In this document: positions 1-7,183 of the stretch, in pieces
Position numbering within the stretch: the first letter of the stretch is position 1
How the letters are laid out: each line of letters opens with the position of its first letter
From: Flavobacteriales bacterium UBA4474
GTDB lineage: Bacteria > Bacteroidota > Bacteroidia > Flavobacteriales_D > Sanyastnellaceae
Direction of reading: 5' to 3'
Length of the DNA: 11,420 bases
Assembly (NCBI GenBank): GCA_002389295.1
Contig: DGOE01000171.1
Location: forward strand, 1-11,420
Program-made: the position numbers and the translations under genes
The notes under the pieces: generated by a model
What the model was told of the DNA's origin: nothing
What the model saw: the letters and a program-made list of their open reading frames with translations, nothing else
Databases searched by the model: none

Positions 1-890
1 CGGAAGGTGGTTTCTTCTTGGATGCCCCCGGAATCGGTGATCACCGCATCGGCGTGGGCGATGAGCTTTTGGAACGCGAAGTAATCCATGGGTTCGGTGA
101 GGACAAGGTTGGGGAGGGCCGTGAACGCGCTCCACATTCCGAGGTCCTCGCAGCGCTTTTGGGTGCGCGGGTGCGCGGGCAGCACCACTTTGCGGTCTTG
201 TGAGGCCGCAGTGATGGTGTCCAGCATGAACTGCAGGCCTTCCTTGTTGTCGACATTGGAAGGGCGGTGCATGGTCATGAGCAGAAAAGGTGCACTGCCC
301 AATGAGAGGTCTTCGAGAATGGGGCTTGCTTGGATTTCCTTGTCAAAACCGACAATGGTGTCGATCATGGTGTTGCCGACAAGGTGGGCTTGATTCTCGC
401 CGCTTTTGACATCCAATCCTTCGGTCTTGAGGTGATCCAACCCGCTTTGTTCCGTCACGAAATACGTGTCGGTGATCTGGTCCACCAAGATGCGGTTGAT
501 CTCCTCGGGCATGCCGCGGTCGAAACTCCTCAAGCCCGATTCGAGGTGGCACAGTTTGATGCCGCAACGGTTGGCTGCCAGCGCCCCTGCAAGGGTTGAA
601 TTGACATCGCCGGGGACGATGACGGTGTCCGGCTTGACCCGCGCCATCAGTGCGCCGAGGTCGGTGATCATGTTTCCGAATTGTTGCACAGCGGTATCGC
701 CGCGCAAGCTCAAGAAGTGGTCGGGTTGAAGACCGAATTGCTCGAAGAAGATCCCGGACATCTTCCGATCGTAGTGCTGCCCCGTGTGGACAATCTCGAT
801 GGACAGACCAGGGTGTTGCACTGCCAGCCGCTTGAATTGCGTGACCTTGATGAAATTGGGGCGGGTTCCGATAACGATGAGAATCTTCAT
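1..890 (-). CDS. wecB: UDP-N-acetylglucosamine 2-epimerase, non-hydrolysing (partial, C-terminus off the left edge)
   Basis: This cytoplasmic enzyme interconverts UDP-GlcNAc and UDP-ManNAc, supplying ManNAc-type sugars for surface polysaccharide. Translating the minus strand from the ATG at 890 gives 296 residues with the family's motifs in order: GTRPNFIK (8-15), HTGQHYD (35-41), GDVNST (94-99), HLESGLRSFDRGMPEEINR (115-133), VGNTMIDT (171-178), MHRPSNVD (207-214), HPRT (240-243) and TDSGGIQEE (285-293). Residues D95, E117, E130 and H208 sit where E. coli WecB has its Asp95, Glu117, Glu131 and His213 active-site residues. Family members are about 370-380 residues, so roughly 80 C-terminal residues are missing at the edge. 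An in-frame ATG at 932 has a strong upstream AAGGAGG, but the 14 added codons include ATA, TTA and AGG, which the gene body avoids, and the family normally starts close to GTRP. I therefore prefer 890. The gene is divergent from the rhodanese gene. Confidence 0.95.
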   Translation of the reverse strand, partial: MKILIVIGTRPNFIKVTQFKRLAVQHPGLSIEIVHTGQHYDRKMSGIFFEQFGLQPDHFLSLRGDTAVQQFGNMITDLGALMARVKPDTVIVPGDVNSTLAGALAANRCGIKLCHLESGLRSFDRGMPEEINRILVDQITDTYFVTEQSGLDHLKTEGLDVKSGENQAHLVGNTMIDTIVGFDKEIQASPILEDLSLGSAPFLLMTMHRPSNVDNKEGLQFMLDTITAASQDRKVVLPAHPRTQKRCEDLGMWSAFTALPNLVLTEPMDYFAFQKLIAHADAVITDSGGIQEETTF

Positions 891-938
891 CCTTGGCTGC
901 AGGTTGGGGTCCGGTAAAGATATGGCCCGCATATCGCG

Positions 939-945
939 CCTCCTT
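939..945 (-). promoter_or_regulatory. Shine-Dalgarno-like AAGGAGG upstream of an alternative wecB start
   Basis: On the minus strand a perfect AAGGAGG (945-939) lies 6 nt before an ATG at 932-930 that is in frame with wecB. The spacing is ideal for a ribosome binding site. It is unusual here because the other genes in this window have no such motif next to their starts, as expected for Bacteroidota. If used, wecB gains 14 N-terminal residues. Codon use in that extension argues against it, so this may be coincidental. Confidence 0.35.
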
Positions 946-1007
946 GTGCAACCTGAGGCACGCAGTAGGTGTTTTTGTCTTGTCAATTTTGCCGGAAATA
1001 AGAGACC

Positions 1008-1319
1008 ATGTTTTTCATGAAACCCAAGCCAGAGTGTACCCGCGAGGATGTGGCGAATGCACAGCAGGATGCCGATTGTGTCATCATCGATTGTCGCACG
1101 CCTGGAGAAGCCGCAGGAGGGACAGTCCATGGGGCCATTGTGCACGATTGGATGGGCGGGGCTTTTCAGTCCAAAGCGGGCAGCCTTGACAAGTCCAAAG
1201 CCTACTATCTCTATTGCCGCAGCGGCAACCGCAGCGGACAAGCCGCTTCTTTTCTGAAGTCCAAAGGCTTCGAGAAGGTCTACAATGCCGGTGCCTACAG
1301 CGGGCTCTCCGGATTGTAA
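1008..1319 (+). CDS. Single-domain rhodanese-like protein
   Basis: A 103-residue protein with one rhodanese fold and no signal peptide, so probably cytoplasmic. Rhodaneses carry a persulfide on an active-site cysteine and move sulfane sulfur to acceptors. The active-site loop is CRSGNRSG (residues 70-77) with Cys70 as the catalytic residue, preceded by the usual hydrophobic strand YYLYC. An N-terminal VIIDCRTPGE (25-34) matches the family's D-x-R motif, and the C-terminus has the usual GFEKVYNAGA pattern (87-96). The length is normal for stand-alone rhodaneses. The start is ATG 1008; a second ATG at 1017 would remove three residues. No Shine-Dalgarno is visible. It stands alone between the divergent wecB and the large exported-protein gene, so its sulfur acceptor cannot be inferred from context. 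Confidence 0.9.
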   Translation: MFFMKPKPECTREDVANAQQDADCVIIDCRTPGEAAGGTVHGAIVHDWMGGAFQSKAGSLDKSKAYYLYCRSGNRSGQAASFLKSKGFEKVYNAGAYSGLSGL

Positions 1320-1386
1320 TCCAGATCGTTGGGGCGGCGGTATTGGCCGTTCGGTTTGATTGCCGGGAAATCATGATCTTTTCAGG

Positions 1387-3372
1387 GTGAATTCCAACTT
1401 GTTTCGCCTCGCCCTGATGCTGGTGCTGATGTGCGCGTTCGGGGCTTCAATGACGGCCCAATGCAATGCATGTGAAGCCGACCCTGACTGCACCTCATCG
1501 GATGGTTTCCCGACCCTGTGTCCCCTGGCGCTGCCTTCAGGGGTGGCTGGAGAGGACTACGAATCGGTCATCACTTTTTTTCTCCCCGCGGAGATTACCG
1601 ACCCGGGCTCCGGACTGGTGGCCACGTTGAACAGCGTGGCGGTGACCAATATTTCGGGGGTTCCCCCCGGGATGGACCTTGTTTTGGATGACGCTGACGC
1701 TTTTTATGAGCCGGCTTCGGGGCAGAACAGCGGTTGTGCCACTTTGTGCGGGGTGCCCTCTTTTGCAGGCGCATTCGAAATTCAAATCAGTATCCTCGCC
1801 GTGGTGTCCGCCTTGGGTTTTGAGCAGGAGGTGGCCGAGGGCTTTTCCCTGCCCTTGCTCATCGAGGCGGGAGCAGGTGGTACTTCTTCATTCACCTTCA
1901 CACCATCGGCCGGCTGCGGAAGCGTTACGGCTGATTTTCAGGCGACGGTGTTTGGCGTCGGCAATCAGATCACGGACCACCAGTGGAGTTTTGGTCCGTT
2001 TGTCAATGCGCAAGGCGCGGACGTCCAAGGTCAGGTTTTCGAGGAGGAAGGAGCGCATACCATCGTCCTGCAAACGACCCTGCTGGACCAGGTGCTGGAC
2101 CAGGTGCAGCTGTTCTCGACGGCGGGAGGGGGCTGGGATGACTTCTTTGGCAACCCCGATCCTTACTTCACATTGAAAGATGGCAACGAGGTGGTCGTGT
2201 ATTCATCAGCCACAGTGGATGACGCTGGGTCCGCGACCTGGACGGGCTTGGGGATTGTCCTGAACAACCCGCCCTATTCCATCGACTTCTATGACGAGGA
2301 CCTGTTCGACGGCGACGATTGGCTCGGCTGGGCGCCTTTTACGCCCAACGGTCCGGGCACCATCGGAATCGATGCCAACCCCAGCAACGCGCAGCTCACC
2401 ATAGGTCTGAATCCCGTGGTGGTGGTGTCAGACAGTGCCCTGATTACCGTTTACCCTGTCCCGTTGGTGGGCATAGAGGCTTCGGGTGAAGCTGCGCTGG
2501 CCTGCACCAATGACAGCCTGTTCCAGTACGATTGGTGGAGGGGAGACAGCTTGATGGCAAGCGGCTCGGAGCCCATTTACACCCCCCTTGAAAGTGGATG
2601 GTATTCGGTCATGGGCCTGGATTCCAATGGCTGTACTGCACAGTCGGACAGCCTCCTGTTTTGTTTGCCCGATGCTGCGATTCCGCTGGAGTTGATTGAA
2701 CTCAATGGGTCGCCCATGGCGTTGGAAACACAGGCAGGACTCAATTGGTGGCTCTGGAGTGTCAACGGCATCCCGTTTGATACGCTCTCATCCGAAGGGA
2801 GCGTGTGGTTCCCCATGGCCAGCGGATGGTACAGCGTCGAATCCCAGACGGCGTTGGGCTGCCCGGTAGCGAGTGATTCCGTCTTGGTGTGCTGGCCGCT
2901 CTCGGCGCCCTCGATCATGCAGGACGTCGATGGCAACCTCGTTCTGGATGAAGCGGATTGGAATGGCATCCAGTGGTGGGTAGACGGTGAGCCGCTCGCC
3001 GGAGAGGAGGAGGACATTCTCGTGGCGCCGGGCGAAGGCGCCTACACGGTGTGGGTCACGGACTTCCACGACTGCCCGTCCGTGCAGAGCGAGGCCATCA
3101 CCTATGTCGACGTGCGGGAAGAGCGCGTGAATGCCCTTTGGCGGTTTGGTCCCAATCCGTTTGCGGGTGGGCTGACCTTGTCTGTGGCCCCGGAGTGGAA
3201 GGGGGGACAGGCTGTGTTGCGGGATGCAGCAGGTCGCATTGTGGTTCAACGCCTGATTCGCGAAGAGCGGTGGACTTGGACCCTCCCCGAATTGCCCCAA
3301 GGCATTTACCTCATGCAGTTGATGGACGAAAAGGGCCGCCCATCGCAGGTTCGCCGGGTGGTCAAGAAGTGA
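1387..3372 (+). CDS. Secreted modular protein with PKD-like, C2-like and Ig-like repeats and a T9SS type A sorting domain
   Basis: A 661-residue exported protein. Residues 1-25 are a signal peptide with a hydrophobic core and probable cleavage near MTA-QC. An N-terminal cysteine-containing region (about 50-160) resembles a module common in Bacteroidota surface proteins. A PKD-like segment follows (about 168-245, with HQWSFG at 198-203). A C2-like segment runs from about 250 to 330 (NPDPYFTLKDG 256-266 and an acidic FYDEDLFDGDDW loop 301-312). Three Ig-like repeats follow, near 378-426, 450-502 and 528-572, each with a WW pair and a GWYSV or GAYTV strand. Repeats 1 and 2 end in cysteines nine residues apart (C416/C426, C492/C502). 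Residues 580-661 are a T9SS type A sorting domain with GPNPF, DAAGR, LPQGIYLMQL and a basic end. I chose GTG 1387 because the signal peptide begins there; an in-frame TTG lies at 1360. Likely a cell-surface or secreted adhesin; ligand unknown. Confidence 0.85.
   Translation: MNSNLFRLALMLVLMCAFGASMTAQCNACEADPDCTSSDGFPTLCPLALPSGVAGEDYESVITFFLPAEITDPGSGLVATLNSVAVTNISGVPPGMDLVLDDADAFYEPASGQNSGCATLCGVPSFAGAFEIQISILAVVSALGFEQEVAEGFSLPLLIEAGAGGTSSFTFTPSAGCGSVTADFQATVFGVGNQITDHQWSFGPFVNAQGADVQGQVFEEEGAHTIVLQTTLLDQVLDQVQLFSTAGGGWDDFFGNPDPYFTLKDGNEVVVYSSATVDDAGSATWTGLGIVLNNPPYSIDFYDEDLFDGDDWLGWAPFTPNGPGTIGIDANPSNAQLTIGLNPVVVVSDSALITVYPVPLVGIEASGEAALACTNDSLFQYDWWRGDSLMASGSEPIYTPLESGWYSVMGLDSNGCTAQSDSLLFCLPDAAIPLELIELNGSPMALETQAGLNWWLWSVNGIPFDTLSSEGSVWFPMASGWYSVESQTALGCPVASDSVLVCWPLSAPSIMQDVDGNLVLDEADWNGIQWWVDGEPLAGEEEDILVAPGEGAYTVWVTDFHDCPSVQSEAITYVDVREERVNALWRFGPNPFAGGLTLSVAPEWKGGQAVLRDAAGRIVVQRLIREERWTWTLPELPQGIYLMQLMDEKGRPSQVRRVVKK
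2083..2106 (+). repeat. 12-bp perfect tandem duplication inside the T9SS protein gene
   Basis: The unit CTGGACCAGGTG occurs twice back to back (2083-2094 and 2095-2106), in frame, encoding Leu-Asp-Gln-Val twice at residues 233-240. It sits at the C-terminal end of the PKD-like segment. The copies are identical at every base, which suggests recent replication slippage rather than selected protein repetition. Confidence 0.85.
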
Positions 3373-3375
3373 GTT

Positions 3376-3411
3376 GATGCACTAAACCTCAGACTGCATC
3401 GCACGTTTTTT
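3376..3411 (+). terminator. Weak hairpin plus T-run between the T9SS protein and esterase genes
   Basis: GATGCA (3376-3381) and TGCATC (3395-3400) can pair across a 13-nt loop. A run of six T residues follows at 3406-3411, five bases after the stem. The stem is short and AT-containing, so it is at best a weak terminator or attenuator. The esterase start lies only 5 bp beyond the T-run. Confidence 0.2.
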
Positions 3412-3415
3412 GAAT

Positions 3416-5446
3416 ATGTTGTTTTCGAGATTGATGCTGTGGGTATTGGCTGTGGGCATGATGTCCTCGGCCCATGGGCAAATGCTTCAGGGGGCGTCTG
3501 ACCTCAACCTGGAGCAGTCATGGCCACAGGAACCGGACGGATGGACCTATCCGGTGGCGGTTTCCGTGCCGACGGGCGAAGTGCCCGCCCAAGGATTTCC
3601 CGTGGGGGTCCTGCTGCACGGCAATGGGGGCAATGGTTTTCAGATGCTCAACCTGGGGGGCAACCTCTTGACGGACCACATTCTGGTGGCGCCCACGGGA
3701 TACCTCAACTCCTGGAACCTGTGTGGAGAGAACAGTGAGGCCCCCGACATCGCCATGTTGTCCGACCTCGTCGCCCAGTTGTCGGTGTTTGACAATGTGG
3801 ATGCCAACCACATTCGCCTGATCGGCTCTTCGAACGGAGCGGGGCTGGTCAACCAGGCCTTCATCGAGTTGGATGATCCGGGTGTCGATGCCTTCGTGGC
3901 GATTGTGTCCCAAATGAACCAGCCCCAATACCACCAAGGAGCCTTCCACCGGCCCTCGGGGGTGACGGATGCGCCGCTGGCTTTCTGTGGCTACGACGAA
4001 GTGGTGGTTCCGGCCCAAGGGCGTAAGTACCTGTCGATCTGCAACCACAATGACTCTGTGGTGCCCTACGATGGAGGGCCCGCGGTGGGCAATTTCTTTC
4101 TGCCTGCGGAAGTCGCCATCCATCGGGTTGCGCTGCAACAAGGGCACGTCGGACCTCCCGTTCCGGGCGAGCCTGTGGCGGGTACGGGGTTGACGGCATT
4201 CAGCTACCTCGAGGGGAATGTGGTGCTCGTGCGCGGCAATGCCGGACACGGGACAAGCCCTTCCCAGACCATGGTGGCGGCTGAATTTCTCAGCATCGAC
4301 GATGTGGCGCCACCCCCACCTCCCGAATTCGAATGTCCGGAGGATTTGGATTTGGATGGCATCGTCGGTGTCTCCGACGTCCTGATTTTGCTGGGTGAAT
4401 TCGGATGTGTGGAGGCGTGCGGTGCGACGGACATCGATGCGGATGGTTTGGTGGGCGTCACCGATGTGCTGGCCATGCTCAACGTGTTTGGGACGCCTTG
4501 TTCGGATGCACCCTCGGTGCCCACCGTCATGACGGACTCCACCTATGCGATTGTGGTGGACACGGCCATCGTTTATGCGCAGGGGTTGAGCCATGAGGCC
4601 TTGAATTCGGACGCCTCCACCACCATGCCGTTGCTGCTGGATGCCTATGTGCCGCAGGGGGCAGGGGAGAACCGGCCCGCCATCGTCGTTATCCACGGCG
4701 GTGGATTTACGGGAGGATCCAGGAGTGGTTGGAGGCCCGTCTCCCAAGCGGAATACTTCGCCAGCCGAGGTTGGGTGGCGTTTTCCATTGATTACCGCGT
4801 GCTCTCTGACATCGGCACGGTGCCGCAAGAGTGGGCTGACTCCGTGTTCAGTGCGGGGTCTGACAGTGTTGGGCTGGGCCAACTGGCGCAAGGGATTGCC
4901 ATCTATCCTGCACACCGCGATGCCAAGGCCGCCTTGCGGTGGGTGGCGGCGCATGCCGAGGACTATTCCATCAACATGGATTACCTGACCGTGGGTGGAG
5001 GCTCCGCAGGCGCCATTACGTCCGTTGGGGTCAGTGTAACAGAGCCAGGCGATTTCACCGACGAACTCACCGTGGCGCAGGATCCGACGCTGGCCACCAC
5101 CCACTTGGGCCAGGCCTATGAGGTGCAGACCATCCTCGATTTTTGGGGGTCGCCTACTTCTGTGAATCTGCTGGAAGGCGTCTATGGAGTCGATCGATTC
5201 GATCCCAGTGATCCGCCGTTGTTCATTGCCCATGGCACAGCGGATTCTACCGTGGTGTTTTCCAATGGGGAAATGCTCCAAGAGACTTGGGAAACCCATG
5301 GCATACCCCATGTTTTTTACCCATTGGAGGGTGCGGGGCATGGACCTTGGGATTCCACGGTGCCGGACGAGAACGGCGACCCTCAAACGCTGTTTGAGCT
5401 CGCCTTTGATTTCATGGTGGAGCAGCAGGCTTTGACCGTGGAGTGA
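3416..5446 (+). CDS. Secreted two-domain esterase: two alpha/beta hydrolases joined by a dockerin-like module
   Basis: A 676-residue exported enzyme with two complete hydrolase domains. Residues 1-22 are a signal peptide ending SAHG-QM. Domain 1 (about 40-295) resembles the PHB depolymerase/LpqC-type esterases: oxyanion motif LLHGNGGNG (66-74), nucleophile Ser139 in GSSNG, probable Asp213 and His278 in NAGHG. A proline-rich linker (299-303) leads to two calcium-loop repeats, DLDLDGIVGVSDV (310-322) and DIDADGLVGVTDV (339-351), flanked by Cys307 and Cys362. Domain 2 (about 375-676) resembles BD-FAE/Aes-type carboxylesterases: HGGG (427-430), Ser530 in GGSAG, Asp610 in HGTAD, His642 in GAGHG. 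Both triads look intact, so both domains could cleave ester bonds, for example in polyesters or acylated polysaccharides; the substrate is unknown. No T9SS sorting domain is visible. ATG 3416 gives a better signal peptide than TTG 3410. The gene is 43 bp downstream of the T9SS protein gene and may share its transcript. Confidence 0.85.
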   Translation: MLFSRLMLWVLAVGMMSSAHGQMLQGASDLNLEQSWPQEPDGWTYPVAVSVPTGEVPAQGFPVGVLLHGNGGNGFQMLNLGGNLLTDHILVAPTGYLNSWNLCGENSEAPDIAMLSDLVAQLSVFDNVDANHIRLIGSSNGAGLVNQAFIELDDPGVDAFVAIVSQMNQPQYHQGAFHRPSGVTDAPLAFCGYDEVVVPAQGRKYLSICNHNDSVVPYDGGPAVGNFFLPAEVAIHRVALQQGHVGPPVPGEPVAGTGLTAFSYLEGNVVLVRGNAGHGTSPSQTMVAAEFLSIDDVAPPPPPEFECPEDLDLDGIVGVSDVLILLGEFGCVEACGATDIDADGLVGVTDVLAMLNVFGTPCSDAPSVPTVMTDSTYAIVVDTAIVYAQGLSHEALNSDASTTMPLLLDAYVPQGAGENRPAIVVIHGGGFTGGSRSGWRPVSQAEYFASRGWVAFSIDYRVLSDIGTVPQEWADSVFSAGSDSVGLGQLAQGIAIYPAHRDAKAALRWVAAHAEDYSINMDYLTVGGGSAGAITSVGVSVTEPGDFTDELTVAQDPTLATTHLGQAYEVQTILDFWGSPTSVNLLEGVYGVDRFDPSDPPLFIAHGTADSTVVFSNGEMLQETWETHGIPHVFYPLEGAGHGPWDSTVPDENGDPQTLFELAFDFMVEQQALTVE

Positions 5447-5455
5447 CCCTCACTG

Positions 5456-6169
5456 TCACTCCTCCAGGATGCAGCGGAGGCACAACCCGTAATCAGGTGC
5501 GATGCCGCCACACGCGGTGAGGAAACGTTCCTCGTTGATGCTGACGATGAGGATTTTGGTGATGTCCGAGGGGTCTTCATGAATGTGGTCAAACCGGGTC
5601 CAGAAACTGGTGAATTGTGACGCTTCAATGTGGGAGGCAGGATTGAATTCCAGGGCGATGGAGCCGGAAGGCTGGGCGTTGAAACCGAATCGGTTGAACT
5701 CCAAGTCTGTTGTGGTGAAATCCCAATCGGTCGGGTCACAGAATTCGGCTCCTTTTACCTGGCTGAAGGGGGCAGTAGACGTGCTTATGGTGTATTGGTG
5801 AAGCCGACTGAATTCAATGGCCGTGGGGACCCTCCATCCTTTGGGGCAGATGCCTTTGGCTTGTAGCAGGCTCCATCCGTTGTAAAAGGTGTTGTAATGG
5901 TCCGGCAAATCGGGGTTGATGACACGGGCAGGTGTCTTGGTGTTGGCCAATTGGTTGGGGCCGACTGCTGGGATGGGGGTGCCGTCGGTGAATTCCGTGG
6001 TTCTCAAGTTTTCCGCAAACCAACATTGTTCTCCGATCTGGACAACCTCATAGGTGTGTCCATCCATTGTGGGTGAAGTACAGGTCTTCAAGTCCATCGC
6101 TTCTGGGGCACATGAAGACAACACAAATGCGGGAGCTAAGGCGCTCCAAATCAGTTTATTGGATGTCAT
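5456..6169 (-). CDS. FISUMP-domain lipoprotein (Fibrobacter succinogenes major paralogous domain)
   Basis: A 237-residue protein with a lipoprotein signal: hydrophobic residues 6-17, lipobox LSSC and acylated Cys20. This places it in the cell envelope. The rest is a FISUMP domain: GHTYEVVQIGEQCWFAENLR (37-56), TDGTPI (61-66), YNGWSLLQAKGICPKGWRVP (96-115) and LCLRCILEE at the C-terminus (229-237). Cysteines at 30, 49 and 108 could form disulfides. The function of this family is not established; it is usually found in envelope or secreted proteins. Compared with the other FISUMP protein here (10116-11033), the WSST-type segment near the C-terminus is degenerate (SFWTRF, 188-193). The start at 6169 was chosen for the signal peptide; an in-frame ATG at 6205 adds 12 residues that spoil it. 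Its stop is 9 bp from the convergent esterase stop, with no terminator seen between them. Confidence 0.85.
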   Translation of the reverse strand: MTSNKLIWSALAPAFVLSSCAPEAMDLKTCTSPTMDGHTYEVVQIGEQCWFAENLRTTEFTDGTPIPAVGPNQLANTKTPARVINPDLPDHYNTFYNGWSLLQAKGICPKGWRVPTAIEFSRLHQYTISTSTAPFSQVKGAEFCDPTDWDFTTTDLEFNRFGFNAQPSGSIALEFNPASHIEASQFTSFWTRFDHIHEDPSDITKILIVSINEERFLTACGGIAPDYGLCLRCILEE

Positions 6170-6303
6170 AATGAAAGAACCGATCAAGGATGAACGGGGT
6201 TGCATCGGGGTGCATTTTCTCTTCCTGCAGAGAGAACGCTTTGTTTGCTTTGGGCGTTGCTTGGGCTTGGCACGGAGGTGACGTTGTGCTTTAAGTTCGC
6301 GCC

Positions 6304-7134
6304 ATGGCCAACGGTTTTTTTGCCCTTCTGGATGACATTGTCCTGATCATGGATGACGTCGCGGCGGTCACCAAGGTGGCGGGGAAGAAGACCGCCGGCA
6401 TCTTGGGCGATGACCTTGCGGTCAACGCGGAAAAGGCGGTGGGTTTCAAGGCATCTCGCGAGATTCCTGTGCTTTGGGCCATTACCAAAGGGTCTTTCCT
6501 CAACAAGCTCATCATCCTGCCGATGGCGTTTTTGCTGAGCGCGGTGGCCGATTGGCTCATCGAGCCGATCCTTGTTCTTGGCGGGGTCTACTTGTCATTT
6601 GAGGGGGTCGAAAAGATGGTCCACCACCTTCCGGGTCGTGCGGCACATGCGGTTGAGCCAAAGGGAATTGATGAAAAGGCGCGGATTCGCAGTGCTGTTT
6701 TGGTGGACTTCATTTTGTCGGTCGAAATCATCATCCTCGCATTGAGTTCTGCTGCGGACGCCACCTGGGTCGTGCAGGCCATATCGGTGAGCATCATCGC
6801 GCTGCTGGCTACCGTGGGTGTCTATGGACTGGTGGGTTTGATTGTGCGCATGGATGACGCGGGCTTGGTGCTGATGCGCTCGTCCTCCCGCGGCATACAG
6901 CGCCTTGGCAAGGGCATGGTACGGGGTCTGCCGATATTGATTCGGGTCATCGGTGCAGTGGGCACGGCGGCCTTGATATTGGTTGCCGGCGGCATCTTTC
7001 ACCACCACCTCCCGCACGTTCACCATTGGGTGGCGCCTCTGCCGGGGTTGGTGGCCGACACCTTGCTCGGCCTCACTGGAGGCGCCATGGGCTATGGGGT
7101 TGTGCTGCTCGTTGGACGCATGGTCAAAGGTTGA
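6304..7134 (+). CDS. yedI: DUF808 (YedI) family inner-membrane protein
   Basis: A 276-residue integral membrane protein whose N-terminus, NGFFALLDDI (3-12) followed by KVAGKKTAGILGDDLAVNAE (24-43), is the hallmark of the DUF808/YedI family. A second signature is YLSFEGVEK (96-104), followed by the RSAVLVDFILSVEIII region (129-144). Hydrophobic segments lie near 68-98, 132-150, 157-182, 208-232 and 253-272. A histidine cluster (FHHHLPHVHHW, 232-242) sits in the last extramembrane loop. E. coli YedI is about 30 residues longer; its biochemical role is not established, and I do not assign one. The start at 6304 fits the conserved N-terminus. A GGAGGTGA at 6274-6281 is 22 nt upstream, too far to act as its ribosome binding site. 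The YwaF-like gene follows 49 bp after the stop, so the two may be cotranscribed. Confidence 0.9.
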   Translation: MANGFFALLDDIVLIMDDVAAVTKVAGKKTAGILGDDLAVNAEKAVGFKASREIPVLWAITKGSFLNKLIILPMAFLLSAVADWLIEPILVLGGVYLSFEGVEKMVHHLPGRAAHAVEPKGIDEKARIRSAVLVDFILSVEIIILALSSAADATWVVQAISVSIIALLATVGVYGLVGLIVRMDDAGLVLMRSSSRGIQRLGKGMVRGLPILIRVIGAVGTAALILVAGGIFHHHLPHVHHWVAPLPGLVADTLLGLTGGAMGYGVVLLVGRMVKG

Positions 7135-7151
7135 GCCGCTCACTTGCGGCT
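7134..7151 (+). terminator. Terminator-like hairpin between the DUF808 and YwaF-like genes
   Basis: AGCCGC (7134-7139) and GCGGCT (7146-7151) form a perfect 6-bp GC-rich stem with a 6-nt loop, starting on the last base of the DUF808 stop codon. Only a short T-rich stretch follows (TTTCCCTT). It could be a partial terminator that lowers expression of the YwaF-like gene. Confidence 0.4.
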
Positions 7152-7183
7152 TTCCCTTGGGTATGATGGGTTAGCTTGTGGCC

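Noticed and set aside
343..951. A 202-codon minus-strand frame overlapping wecB
   Set aside because: It is a different frame from the wecB translation, which carries all the epimerase motifs; this one has none.
3518..5386. A 622-codon open frame on the minus strand opposite the esterase gene
   Set aside because: Its composition is rich in His, Arg and Gly with no recognisable motif, as expected for the antisense of a GC-rich gene. The plus strand encodes two complete hydrolase domains.
6274..6299. GGAGGTGA at 6274-6281 as a ribosome binding site, and TAAGTTCG at 6292-6299 as a -7 box, for the DUF808 gene
   Set aside because: The first is 22 nt from the ATG, too far. The second would start transcription at the ATG itself, giving a leaderless message for which there is no other support.
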